Positions 9,105-17,780 of a stretch of 64,000 bases of DNA are shown here, in pieces. A program made the translations under genes and the position numbers. The stretch's first letter is position 1, and the number at the start of each line of letters is the position of its first letter. Where the stretch lies: contig NZ_JABBHF010000005.1 of the NCBI RefSeq assembly GCF_012910715.1, forward strand, positions 283,661 through 347,660, read 5' to 3'. This DNA is from Flavivirga algicola. Lineage in GTDB: Bacteria; Bacteroidota; Bacteroidia; Flavobacteriales; Flavobacteriaceae. The notes under the pieces are model-generated. The model made no database searches. It was not told the origin of the DNA and saw only the letters and a program-made list of their open reading frames with translations.

Positions 9105-9866
9105 ATGATACTTCTTGGAAATACAGAAAATGAGAAAAACGAAAATAGAAAGAAACTCAATAAAAAAGGTAAGCTAGCAAGTACCTTTTTTATACTCATA
9201 AGTTTCTTGCCAATACTTGTGTATCTCATCTTTCATTTTGGATTAGTTGAAAGTCAGTCTAAATTTAATCAGGCATTGGAGAAGTCTGTAGCCTTGGTGA
9301 ATACGGGAACAGGAACTGGGACCGCCTTTTTAATAAGTCCTACCAAATTATTGACAGCAAAGCATGTCGTGAAAAATAAGAATGTAGGGGATACGGTCGA
9401 TTTAATATTCGAAAAATCGGAACCACAATTTTCAGCAACCGCCAAAGTTGTTTGGATCGATCCATCGAATGATCCCGAACCAGAATATTACCTGAAAGAT
9501 GTCGCTGTTTTAGAATTGGTAAGTCCATCTTCAGTACCGGAGGATTACCCATATTTAACTATTGGGGAATCCGCAGGAGTTACTACACGTTCACAGGTCA
9601 TTCTTATTGGATACCCAGGAGGCTTATTGTCAACAACATCGGGTGCCATTAGCAATGATAATATTAAAGGAGTCGAGTTGTTTCAGCTTGATGTTGAATC
9701 TTGGCCTGGTAATAGTGGAGGCCCATTAATATTAGAAGAAACAGAGGAAGTTATTGGCATGCTAGTAGCTGGCCTTAATGAAGAATATCAAGGTATTAAC
9801 TTTGCTAACAAAATTGACAACATTATACTTTTATTAGAAGAAAATGGGATCGATATATATGAATAA
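9105..9866 (+). CDS. Membrane-tethered trypsin-like serine protease
   Basis: The start is ATG 9105, one base after the tubulin-like stop; a longer form from 9054 would overlap that gene by 50 bases. The protein (253 residues) has a strongly basic N-terminus, a membrane helix at about 24-46, then a chymotrypsin-fold protease. The catalytic triad is complete: H87 in LTAKHVV, D132 in LKDVAVLEL and S204 in PGNSGGPL. This is the HtrA/Deg-like trypsin_2 type but without any PDZ domain after the protease. Positive-inside topology places the protease in the periplasm. Its substrate could be a vWA or coiled-coil neighbour, or an envelope protein cleaved on activation (inference). Confidence 0.88.
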   Translation: MILLGNTENEKNENRKKLNKKGKLASTFFILISFLPILVYLIFHFGLVESQSKFNQALEKSVALVNTGTGTGTAFLISPTKLLTAKHVVKNKNVGDTVDLIFEKSEPQFSATAKVVWIDPSNDPEPEYYLKDVAVLELVSPSSVPEDYPYLTIGESAGVTTRSQVILIGYPGGLLSTTSGAISNDNIKGVELFQLDVESWPGNSGGPLILEETEEVIGMLVAGLNEEYQGINFANKIDNIILLLEENGIDIYE

Positions 9867-9880
9867 TTACTATTAAAATT

Positions 9881-10522
9881 ATGAAAAGGGTTCTTTTTGG
9901 AATCATATTGGCTTTAGTAGCCATATCAATTTATAACTCTAAGGTTAATGGTAATGAAAAATCTGTGTTGAAAGAAAGTTCAATGCTGCTTCAACAAGAG
10001 TTGAGGAAAGTATCTAAACTAATCGTTACAGAGGGTGACTTTGTTGAAGTTTATAAATATTCCAATTCCAGAGAACTATTTGGGTCTTCTTTTTTAAAAT
10101 CTGAAAAGAAAGCTTTAGTGGTAGCAAATGCTAAGGTTGCCATTTCATATAATTTAAAGGAAATTAATTACGAGCTTGACGATAAAAGAAAAACGCTGTT
10201 TATTCATTACATACCAGAACCAGAAATAAATATTAATCCTAATCTGGAATATCAAGATGTTAGTCCAGGACTTTTAAATGCTTTTACTGAGAAAGATTAT
10301 AACACCATTCAAGATAATATCACTAAGTCTTTGTTGGAAAAGGTAAAAGCGTCACAACTCATATTGAATGCCAAAAACAGACTGATTAGTGAGCTTGCCA
10401 GATTTTATGTGTTAACTAATGAAATGGAATGGACGCTGGTTTATAATAGTAAGGAAATCAATAAACCTGAAGATTTTGAGTTTGAAATCCATAAAAACAA
10501 AAACTTAGACAATGGAATATAG
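9881..10522 (+). CDS. DUF4230-like membrane-anchored protein
   Basis: A 213-residue protein with an N-terminal membrane anchor (about 4-19) and an extracytoplasmic domain. The segment from about residue 45 to 130, with a strand reading VANAKVAISYNLKEI followed by FIHYIPEPEI, matches the pattern I associate with DUF4230 proteins of Bacteroidota, whose function is unknown. The C-terminal part is helical (NITKSLLEKVKASQLI) and probably packs against it. It starts 14 bases after the protease gene and is the last gene of the closely spaced block; about 300 bases follow before the next large gene. Confidence 0.6.
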   Translation: MKRVLFGIILALVAISIYNSKVNGNEKSVLKESSMLLQQELRKVSKLIVTEGDFVEVYKYSNSRELFGSSFLKSEKKALVVANAKVAISYNLKEINYELDDKRKTLFIHYIPEPEININPNLEYQDVSPGLLNAFTEKDYNTIQDNITKSLLEKVKASQLILNAKNRLISELARFYVLTNEMEWTLVYNSKEINKPEDFEFEIHKNKNLDNGI

Positions 10523-10823
10523 CATTTTTTAGCATATGAACTATTCCATCAAGTTTTATAATTTTTAATGACTAAATAGTAACCAAAGACAAACGTATTA
10601 AAATTTATTTTATATATTTAAACCTACTTATGTATGATGTAATTACTTTCTTTTTTGGAGGTTGATTAATTTTTGTTGGCACAAGAAATTAATGAATATT
10701 CATTCTATGAGTATCTAATATTAATGTATGGATCATCAGAATACCCAATAATTGGTATTGCTATAGTAGATAGCTATATATACTTTTATCTTTTTAATAA
10801 AATCACTTATATCAACCTATAAT
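10523..10823 (+). other. 300-base gap, end of the compact tubulin operon
   Basis: This AT-rich stretch separates the closely packed block from the barrel protein gene. I found no clear rho-independent terminator. The one notable element is GGAGG at 10657-10661, an unusually strong Shine-Dalgarno match for this group, followed by a possible small reading frame (10673-10822). A promoter for 10824 probably lies here but no convincing TAnnTTTG box stands out. Confidence 0.5.
10673..10822 (+). CDS. Possible 49-residue hydrophobic peptide, TTG start
   Basis: A short frame with a TTG start 11 bases after a GGAGG sequence; it ends one base before the ATG of the gene at 10824. The deduced product has an aromatic-rich hydrophobic centre (around PIIGIAIVDSYIYFYLF) that could cross the membrane. 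It could be a leader peptide, a small membrane protein, or just an open stretch in AT-rich DNA. No similarity recognised, so confidence is low. Confidence 0.2.
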   Translation: MLAQEINEYSFYEYLILMYGSSEYPIIGIAIVDSYIYFYLFNKITYINL

Positions 10824-12743
10824 ATGAAATATTTAAAAATTGTATTTGCATTCACTTTACTATGTACAAATTGGTGTCAATCCCAAGACCAGCAAGAAAA
10901 CGACTTTACTTTATTGGATAATATTGCCGTTAATAATGTGGTTTATGGCGTCAATTTAAAATCCAGTAGCACTCAATTTACATTGCAAATTTGTGATAAT
11001 ACAAATTGTTACACAACAAGAGATTATGTTATAGACATAGCTCCCAAGCTATTAGTAAATGATGTACTACAAGTTATTAAAACAAATATGGACAGTGCAT
11101 TGGTTATAGCTTCAGTATCGCAGACTGATAAAGACCAAATAGCAGAGCTTAAAACAAAAATACAAGCGGCTGAAACTAAAAAAGCAGAGGCACAGCGTAC
11201 CGAAGTTGAAAACCTACTTAAGACTATTGATGAAGAAAAAGATCAGTATTCTGCAGAATTGCTTTTAAATAGCTCAACTAAAATTCCTTACACCGTTATT
11301 ACCTATGAGCTTAAAAAAGAACATAAAGAAGATTTGGAAAGTCAAAGGATTAAGGATATAAGAAATTCTTTAAGCGAAACAGACGGTGCGGTATTTAATA
11401 ATGTTATTTCAACGAAAAATTTTTCTTATTTGTCAAATTTAGCTAAGAAGGATTATACGACTTTTTCATCAGACACTGAGGTGAAAAAGTTTAATGATGC
11501 TAAAAAACTTTATAATAATTTATCATTAAAGCAAGAACAAAATAGAATTGATCAATATAAATGTAAACACTATAACGAAATTAGAAAAAAAGGTCAAGGT
11601 TCATTAAAAATAAAGAATGCCTTAGTTCAGTTCTTTAATAATAAAGCTTCTTCAATATATATAGAAGCTGAAATTAATGATGGAGGCGTTACAGAAACGC
11701 TTATTTTCGTTAATTCAGATTTTAGCGTTCCTCTTAGATATTTTAATAATTACAATAGCTCTGTAACAGCATTTAGTAAAGTTGTTTCTAATAATGGTTA
11801 TCGAAAAGAAATCAGCGTAGATTATAATGATATTTTCGACTACAAAGCAGACCAATTTTTTAACTATTCAGTTGCAAACAGTCAAGTTCATTTATCTAAT
11901 GAGGAAGATAGTAAATATGGTGCTTCAGCTAAGGTTGTACAACGACGTTTTTTAGACTTCTTCACAGGGGTTATATATTCAGATGTTATGGGTTTCAATA
12001 CCGATAACTCTAATTCTCTACTCAATGCTCAAGCCAAATTGCTATTGCCACTTAATTTAAGAAATATTAAAAAATGGTCTTTTGGAAGGCAATTTATTAC
12101 CACTGCAAATATAGCTTTAGATAATAGCTTTCAAAATGAGAACAGGTTTATTGACATCAAAGATGATGAAGCCTTTAGTAATTTCGACTTGTTAAAGAAA
12201 AATAATTTATATGGAAAGTTTGCTCTCGATGTCATTTCTCATGAAGCTAAAGGTTGGTTTACCTATATTTCTTTAGGTTATAATGCAGCATTTTACAGAA
12301 CTGGTCTGCGTTATACAGAAACGCAGCCTAATGTAGAAGATACTGTTACTGAACGCCAGCTTTTGTCTGTAAGTCATGGTCCCTTTTTAAACTTTGAAAT
12401 TCGTCCACAATCTAATTTTGGAGCCGATGTTACTTTTAGTATTGAAGATTTAAATTATTCAGATATACCGTCTATAAGTAGCCGAAACTTTAAAGGAGAC
12501 ATTATACAAGATGTTGGTAAAGATCATTTTATAATGCCCTTTAACCTTATAAATATTGAAGCAAATTTTTATTGGCTAGTAAACCCTGAAAAATCTAAAG
12601 GAGGTATTTATGCTAAACTGGGGAGTTACTTCAATACAGACACAAATGGGGTCTTCCCACAAATTATGGTAGGGTATGCTACTAATTTAACATCGTTTGT
12701 CAATCGGTTTAAGCCCAAAAAGCCTGAAACTGCTAAAGAATAA
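10824..12743 (+). CDS. Exported protein with coiled coil and outer-membrane barrel-like C-terminus
   Basis: A 639-residue protein with a signal peptide (about 1-21, MKYLKIVFAFTLLC start). After a short beta-rich domain it has a charged helical region at about 100-180 typical of a coiled coil. The C-terminal half from about 370 has amphipathic strands alternating with Asn/Asp-rich turns, for example the stretch ending in MVGYATNLTSFVNRF, which fits an outer-membrane beta-barrel. No named family recognised. It lies on the same strand between the tubulin operon and the patatin-like gene, so it could be the outer-membrane member of the same system or merely a neighbour. Confidence 0.6.
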   Translation: MKYLKIVFAFTLLCTNWCQSQDQQENDFTLLDNIAVNNVVYGVNLKSSSTQFTLQICDNTNCYTTRDYVIDIAPKLLVNDVLQVIKTNMDSALVIASVSQTDKDQIAELKTKIQAAETKKAEAQRTEVENLLKTIDEEKDQYSAELLLNSSTKIPYTVITYELKKEHKEDLESQRIKDIRNSLSETDGAVFNNVISTKNFSYLSNLAKKDYTTFSSDTEVKKFNDAKKLYNNLSLKQEQNRIDQYKCKHYNEIRKKGQGSLKIKNALVQFFNNKASSIYIEAEINDGGVTETLIFVNSDFSVPLRYFNNYNSSVTAFSKVVSNNGYRKEISVDYNDIFDYKADQFFNYSVANSQVHLSNEEDSKYGASAKVVQRRFLDFFTGVIYSDVMGFNTDNSNSLLNAQAKLLLPLNLRNIKKWSFGRQFITTANIALDNSFQNENRFIDIKDDEAFSNFDLLKKNNLYGKFALDVISHEAKGWFTYISLGYNAAFYRTGLRYTETQPNVEDTVTERQLLSVSHGPFLNFEIRPQSNFGADVTFSIEDLNYSDIPSISSRNFKGDIIQDVGKDHFIMPFNLINIEANFYWLVNPEKSKGGIYAKLGSYFNTDTNGVFPQIMVGYATNLTSFVNRFKPKKPETAKE

Positions 12744-12842
12744 GAACTAAAGTTATGGGTAGGGTTTAGCTAATAATTTTATGTAAATCAACCACCCATT
12801 TGTCAGTGATATTTAGTTTATAAAGTTTATTATTAGTTGCTT

Positions 12843-15188
12843 ATGTCAAAATCTAAATATACAATCAAAGACTATCTGTCAGATTTATTTGAGGTTGTTA
12901 AAGTCCATAGTTTATCATTAACTTTTGTCATTATTATCTACATATTATTTTGGTTTGTTCCACAAATCAATGATCTTATTTTAGTGATTATCCAAGTGCC
13001 TAACGACTTTTTGGTAATCACTTTGTTTTTTGCTTCAATAATTGTATTTGCGTTGATAGTAAGCAATATTCAATCTTATTTTAAAGACATAAATAAAAAA
13101 CGACAAATAAAACCGTTTCACAATATAGATACAGCTGCTAAAAGTAGCAGATTTAAGACGGTGGTACAAAAGGTGGTGCCCCAAGATGAAAAAGAAATTG
13201 CCGTTCAAGAAGAAAGTCGGCCCAAAACATTAGTAAAAGCTAGTTTTTGGGAATCAAAAAAAGGATATATACATCGTATGTTTCCTAAATTATTGAGTAC
13301 ATATTTAATCATGATTATTGCATTCTCAGTAAATAACACTTACGAGCAAATTTACAGTAAACCCATTTTCTTTTTAGGTAATTGGTGGTTACTAATCATA
13401 CTTGGCGTTTTTCTTTTAATCTTGCATCCAGATATAATGAGATGGCTAAGAGCGAATACAAAACTAAATATATCTTATACCTTTTTACCTCCAGTTATTG
13501 CAATTCTCTGCCTTTTATTAATTATGGCATTAGGGTTTATGAATAAGGGTGGGACTTATAGAGATACTAGACGATTCTTTATTTCAATAAGTCTTTTAGG
13601 CATTCTTTTTTACCAACTATCGGTCTCTTATAATATACATATCATAAAAATTAAGAAAATACTCAGTGTCGTTGTGGTTTTAATAATTATCCCCACAATA
13701 TTTATAATGTATATCATTTTATATATTGACCCAACTGTACTAAAAAAAGTAACGCCGTTAGTAGTCACAATGATTTGTTTAATAGGGATCTTCTCTATAT
13801 TCAATGTTTTAAGGCTCTTAGGGCATATAAGTAAACTGCCTGTTTTGACTTCTTGCATTATAGTTGGGATCGTATTAACAATAATTAATGCTAATAGAAA
13901 TAATTTCCAACACTATGAAGTAAGTGAAGTACCAACAGCTATTTCTCCAAATTCAAGATTAGATATTGATTCATATGTAAAACTATGGGTTGAAGATAGA
14001 AAAGAAGATATATTAAAATGTCATACCGAGGCTAAGTTTCCGATTATTTTAGTATCTGCCGAAGGAGGAGGCTCGAGAGCAGGTTTGTGGTCGTTATTGG
14101 TGCATAGTTACCTGTATGAGAAAAGTGAAGATTATTTTAATAAATATTTATTTTCAATAACTGGAGCTTCTGGGGGTAATGTAGGCAATAATATATTTTA
14201 TGCCCATGCATTTGATAAAAGAGATCAGTATGATAAAACTAATTTTCTGCTCAATACTTATAAAGCTAAAACGCTTGGTTTTAAATATAAAGCCAGTGAA
14301 TTTTATAATGAAGACTATCTATCTGTATCTGTAGCAAGTCTTTTAGGGAGGGATTTATTACAAAGTATTGTTGGTTTTTTAGATTTTAAGGATCGCGGTA
14401 AGTTGTTGGAAATCGAATGGGAGAAATCGTTTAATAAAGCTTTTGGTAAAGACCTTTTAAGTGAACCTTATTTGACTATCATGCCAAAAAAAGAAAACGG
14501 TTTCATGATACCAATTCTTGTTACTAATACTACTGATGCGCAATTTGGAAATCTTAATATTATGAGTTCAGTAAAGACTGAAAAAGATATTGGTAACATG
14601 GCCATTTTTAAAGATATAATTACAAATTATCCTAAAAAAGATACCATGGTTAAAAGGTCTACAGCCATGTTGCTTAACGCAAGATTTCCATATATAAGCC
14701 CTACAGCTCGTATAACTGGATTGGGGCAATATGGAGATGCGGGTTATTATGATAATATTGGAGGTGTAGTCACCAAAAGGCTAGAGACTGCTTTATTAAA
14801 AGAATTAGCAAATCATGAAGATTTGAAAGGTAAATACCGTATCAAGCATCTATTTATTACCAATAATCCATATGAAGGCGATGATGATCATAAAAAAGTA
14901 AACTATTCAAGCCAACTGATTACACCTGCAAAAATGATCTTAAATGCAACATTTGCGCACCCAAACGAGATTATAAATGCTTACGGCGATGACTTTAAAA
15001 TTGAGTCTAAACGTACCTATATCCCTGTAAAAAAGGTGTCTTTAAATTTTGATGAAGAGAAAAAGTTCAGACCAATTTTACCTTTGGGAAGGTATTTGAG
15101 CTGGAGCGCTATAAAATCACTTGAAGAACGCTTAAAACATAAAGAGGTTACTGGTAAATTGGACAGTTTGTTGCTTAAAACAAAGTAA
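12843..15188 (+). CDS. Polytopic membrane protein with patatin-like phospholipase domain
   Basis: I use ATG 12843 (MSKSKYTIKDYL) rather than the TTG six bases earlier. The 781-residue protein has about nine membrane helices in its first 360 residues, then a patatin-type lipase domain: oxyanion loop EGGGSRAG near 405, nucleophile elbow G441-A-S443-G-G and catalytic Asp in YGDAG at D632. The dyad is intact, so it should hydrolyse acyl esters of lipids. Patatin domains are frequent effectors in bacterial conflict systems but also occur in housekeeping lipases; the large N-terminal membrane part is unusual for both. It follows the barrel gene by 99 bases on the same strand, so membership in the system is plausible but not shown. 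Confidence 0.82.
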   Translation: MSKSKYTIKDYLSDLFEVVKVHSLSLTFVIIIYILFWFVPQINDLILVIIQVPNDFLVITLFFASIIVFALIVSNIQSYFKDINKKRQIKPFHNIDTAAKSSRFKTVVQKVVPQDEKEIAVQEESRPKTLVKASFWESKKGYIHRMFPKLLSTYLIMIIAFSVNNTYEQIYSKPIFFLGNWWLLIILGVFLLILHPDIMRWLRANTKLNISYTFLPPVIAILCLLLIMALGFMNKGGTYRDTRRFFISISLLGILFYQLSVSYNIHIIKIKKILSVVVVLIIIPTIFIMYIILYIDPTVLKKVTPLVVTMICLIGIFSIFNVLRLLGHISKLPVLTSCIIVGIVLTIINANRNNFQHYEVSEVPTAISPNSRLDIDSYVKLWVEDRKEDILKCHTEAKFPIILVSAEGGGSRAGLWSLLVHSYLYEKSEDYFNKYLFSITGASGGNVGNNIFYAHAFDKRDQYDKTNFLLNTYKAKTLGFKYKASEFYNEDYLSVSVASLLGRDLLQSIVGFLDFKDRGKLLEIEWEKSFNKAFGKDLLSEPYLTIMPKKENGFMIPILVTNTTDAQFGNLNIMSSVKTEKDIGNMAIFKDIITNYPKKDTMVKRSTAMLLNARFPYISPTARITGLGQYGDAGYYDNIGGVVTKRLETALLKELANHEDLKGKYRIKHLFITNNPYEGDDDHKKVNYSSQLITPAKMILNATFAHPNEIINAYGDDFKIESKRTYIPVKKVSLNFDEEKKFRPILPLGRYLSWSAIKSLEERLKHKEVTGKLDSLLLKTK

Positions 15189-15493
15189 AATTTTCATAAC
15201 ATGAACCTTAGTTGGTATTCAAGGCTTATTATGTAATAACCTATGCTTGTTGTTAGTAACTTTTGCTGTTCATTTAGTTTATTTTAACACGTCTCTATAC
15301 TCTTAATCTACTAAACTATTGCAAACTAAAGCAAATGGATTTTTTTTTTTGAAAAATCTAATGCTTCTGGAATTTCATCTCCCAATAGCCCTCTAGAAAA
15401 GCATTGCCATCACAAATTTACGATACCGAAGAATCTATAAGAGGATCTACTGGATTTTTTTAGCCTATGCCTAATATATATAGGCATAGCGTG
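15189..15493. other. Non-coding gap between convergent genes with a hairpin
   Basis: No gene is visible. It contains an 11-base T run (15340-15350) and, just beyond the VOC gene stop, a perfect 9-base inverted repeat CTATGCCTA / TAGGCATAG (15465-15473 and 15481-15489, 7-base loop). The hairpin overlaps the end of the VOC gene and probably protects or terminates convergent transcripts, although no U-tract follows it on the minus strand. This gap is the likely right border of the accessory block. Confidence 0.5.
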
Positions 15494-15943
15494 TTATTCT
15501 TTGGGTTCAGTATAAGTCACAATATCAATTCCAATTCCATTTGGGTCAACAATAGCGAAATGCCTATCTCCCCAAGGTTCGTTTCTGATTTCAATTTCAA
15601 TTTCAATTCCTTTGTCTTTAAGTTGTTTATAAACCTTGTCCACTTTTGCCACTTCAATGGTCAAATAAACACCTTTTCCGTTAAAGGGGTGTTGAAAGAT
15701 TGGCTTTTGGCTTGGGTGGTTCGGTTGTAAAAAGCTAATTTCTGCCGATTTGTTTGGAGTGTGCATCAAAAGATAGAAATCGTTTTCAAAGCTTATGTCA
15801 AACCCTAATACATTAGTATAAAACTCTTTGGTTTCAGCCAGTTTATCTGTGATTATACCTGCGTTTAATTTCATTTTGTTATTCGTTTGCGCATTTGATA
15901 GTCCAATTGTTAAAACAAATGCAGTTAATAATAATGTTCTCAT
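15494..15943 (-). CDS. Exported VOC (glyoxalase/bleomycin-resistance fold) protein
   Basis: A 149-residue protein with a clear signal peptide (MRTLLLTAFVLTIGLSNAQ) and one vicinal-oxygen-chelate domain of paired beta-alpha-beta-beta-beta units: LAETKEFYTNVLGFDIS in the first half and WGDRHFAIVDPNGIGIDI in the second, both typical of the family. The second half keeps the Glu/Asp-rich DPNG turn. VOC enzymes without further context cannot be given a substrate. Export is unusual for the family but seen in Bacteroidota. The gene is a neighbour of the AraC regulator at 16012 on the same strand, with 68 bases between them. Confidence 0.8.
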   Translation of the reverse strand: MRTLLLTAFVLTIGLSNAQTNNKMKLNAGIITDKLAETKEFYTNVLGFDISFENDFYLLMHTPNKSAEISFLQPNHPSQKPIFQHPFNGKGVYLTIEVAKVDKVYKQLKDKGIEIEIEIRNEPWGDRHFAIVDPNGIGIDIVTYTEPKE

Positions 15944-15962
15944 CTTTAATATTTTAATAAAA

Positions 15963-15970
15963 CAAAATTA
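15963..15970 (-). promoter_or_regulatory. Candidate -7 box for the VOC gene
   Basis: On the minus strand this reads TAATTTTG, matching the Bacteroidota -7 consensus TAnnTTTG, 20 bases before the start codon. No clear -33 TTTG partner is seen, so support is modest. Confidence 0.35.
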
Positions 15971-16011
15971 GGATAGGATATTTGGCAGGAATTGTAAAAA
16001 TCGGACAAAGT

Positions 16012-16824
16012 CTAATAGAAGGCTTCTGAAGGTGTTACCCCATAGAATGTCTTGAAACTTTTAATAAAATGTGCTTGGTCAAAGAATCCAACGTCAAAGT
16101 ATAATTTGTTCTCTTTTAAGCTTTGTTTTGATGGCTTGGCATTTAGTATGTGCTGAAAACGCACAACATTGCTAAAAGTTTTTGCAGTAGTTCCAATATA
16201 GAAATTAAAAATCCTACGAAGTTGTCGAGAGCTTAAACCTGTATTCAATTCCTTCTCGGTATCCAAAAACCCGTTTTTTTGAAAAATAAGGTTTAAAGCG
16301 TTGAAAAAACGATGATCTAATTGAAAATTATAGTTTATAGTTAAGTCCGTTAATTTTTTGTTTAAGCGCTGTGTTATCTTTTTAAACGATTCTGATGGTT
16401 TGATTTCTGAAGCCATCCAGTTTGAAAGTTCAGGTAAAATATGCTTAAGTTCTTGTGATCGATTACTCAAGATTTTGGCGTTTATTCCAAGTAAATGTGG
16501 AAGGGCAGAAGGCAAAAACCGAATTCCGATATAGTCGAACGATTTGCCAATAGGAAACTCTGTATACTTTCTACAAAATCCCATCACAAAATTTTCGGAA
16601 GGTTGGTTGTGGTTAAAAAATATGTCGATACAGCCATCTGAAACCACCCGGTAAATAAAAGGCTGGTTAAGTTTGTTTTGTGTTTTCAGCTGCCAAAAGC
16701 AGTACACATAATTCTCTATGTCTACATTTGGCCGAACTTCTCGGTAAACTATTTCTTCGTTTTCAGCACTTACGGTTGGCTGAATCGGTCTGTAGTAATT
16801 TTTTATGGCTTCAAATTCGTTCAC
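16012..16824 (-). CDS. AraC-family transcriptional regulator
   Basis: A 270-residue regulator. The N-terminal part (about 25-130) resembles the ligand-binding domain found ahead of HTH_18 in many Bacteroidota AraC proteins, with YCFWQLKT and FIYRVVSDGCIDIFF segments. The C-terminal 100 residues hold two helix-turn-helix units; the second is the diagnostic GFFDQAHFIKSFKTFYGVTP. It stands upstream of the exported VOC gene in the same direction and may control it or itself (inference). No effector can be guessed from the sequence. Confidence 0.85.
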   Translation of the reverse strand: MNEFEAIKNYYRPIQPTVSAENEEIVYREVRPNVDIENYVYCFWQLKTQNKLNQPFIYRVVSDGCIDIFFNHNQPSENFVMGFCRKYTEFPIGKSFDYIGIRFLPSALPHLLGINAKILSNRSQELKHILPELSNWMASEIKPSESFKKITQRLNKKLTDLTINYNFQLDHRFFNALNLIFQKNGFLDTEKELNTGLSSRQLRRIFNFYIGTTAKTFSNVVRFQHILNAKPSKQSLKENKLYFDVGFFDQAHFIKSFKTFYGVTPSEAFY

Positions 16825-17208
16825 TTCATTTTGTTAGAGTTATGCACATAACGCCTCAAATAAAAGATGTTTTAATGTTTATCAATTCAAGCAGAGCAAT
16901 CACAATCGTTTATAGCAACAAATTACCAATTATTTTCTGATGCTATGGAATAGAGTATTTTAATAATCATACGATCTATACAAGAAAACTACTTTTTCCC
17001 TTTTATATTTTTCTGGTAGTTCAATTTCCTTACGTTCAAAATATTTTTATGATATAAGGAAGGAATTTTTTACTTCCTTAAAACGTATGTAGGGGAGCTT
17101 TATAAATAGGCGTCCCCACTCTTTTAGCCTATTATTTTGTTTATGTGGATGAGAAGAAAAAAGGTTAATATTGGTTTATTATTCCCTTTAATTTTCCCTA
17201 TAACCTGA
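16825..17208. other. Non-coding stretch between the AraC gene and ssrA
   Basis: No gene is visible on either strand. It holds an 8-base perfect hairpin TAAGGAAG / CTTCCTTA (17055-17062 and 17073-17080), flanked more distantly by ACGTT and AACGT arms, so a larger imperfect cruciform can form. It might be a terminator-like or RNA structure. The promoter of the AraC gene should lie in its first 100 bases, but I see no strong box. Confidence 0.4.
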
Positions 17209-17233
17209 AAAACCCTTAAAAAATAAGGGTTTT
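17209..17233 (-). terminator. Rho-independent terminator of ssrA
   Basis: On the minus strand, just after the tmRNA 3' end, the arms AACCCTTA and TAAGGGTT (17224-17231 and 17211-17218) form an 8-base stem and are followed by a short U run. Position and orientation fit the end of the ssrA transcript. Confidence 0.75.
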
Positions 17234-17235
17234 AG

Positions 17236-17627
17236 TGGAGTCGGAGAGAATCGAACTCTCGTCCAAACAAGTAATCAAAGAGCTTTCTACACGCTTATTC
17301 TTTTCTTGGATTTTCGATTATAAGCTGGTTAAAGACAACCTACTTATAACTTATCTTTTTTAGTTTCAAAAGGGCATCAAAGCACTACCCAATCTATGTT
17401 AACATTTACGATGCCTCAAAATAGAACGCCGTTAACAAAGGCTTTCTGGAGACATAAAGCTTGCACACCTTGTGTGCCTAGGCTAATCTTACTATAATTC
17501 AGATTATGCAGCTAAAGCGTAATTATTTTCGCCGTTTAAAAGTTGACCTAGCCTTTAACGTGTTTCAATGTCATTACACGACGTGCTTACCGTTCAATTA
17601 ATCTCGCTGTCAAAACCAGTCGACCCC
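17236..17627 (-). ncRNA. ssrA: Transfer-messenger RNA (tmRNA)
   Basis: One-piece tmRNA that rescues stalled ribosomes and adds a degradation tag. The 5' end GGGGTCG (17627-17621) pairs over seven bases, one of them G-U, with CGACTCC at the 3' end (17237-17243), forming the acceptor stem. The T arm contains GTTCGATTC. The genomic bases after the discriminator A are CTA, so CCA must be added enzymatically. The tag frame on the minus strand (17533-17504) reads GENNYALAA then TAA, with the resume codon GGC. The YALAA ending is what ClpXP-type proteases recognise. Length about 392 bases, normal for Bacteroidota. Confidence 0.95.
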
Positions 17628-17665
17628 TTAATTAATTTGTCATTTCGGGTGATTTTCTGTCATAT

Positions 17666-17673
17666 CAAATATA
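17666..17673 (-). promoter_or_regulatory. Candidate -7 box close to ssrA
   Basis: On the minus strand it reads TATATTTG, fitting TAnnTTTG, about 38 bases upstream of the mature tmRNA 5' end, which would leave a short leader to be trimmed. No good -33 element is present. Confidence 0.4.
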
Positions 17674-17780
17674 ATTGAAATAAAAATCGTATTGAGAAAT
17701 GTTTGTTATCCTAATTGTTTCAAATTATGAATTGTCTCTCATATCAAGGTGTTTAACGCCTTAACCCTTAATGCAGACAG

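Noticed and set aside
1..15188. Prophage or integrative element
   Set aside because: No integrase, transposase, phage structural gene, tRNA junction or direct repeats were visible, so an accessory operon is the better description.
15465..15489. Rho-independent terminator of the VOC gene
   Set aside because: The 9-base hairpin is real, but no U-tract follows it on the minus strand and it overlaps the gene end, so I left it as a hairpin only.
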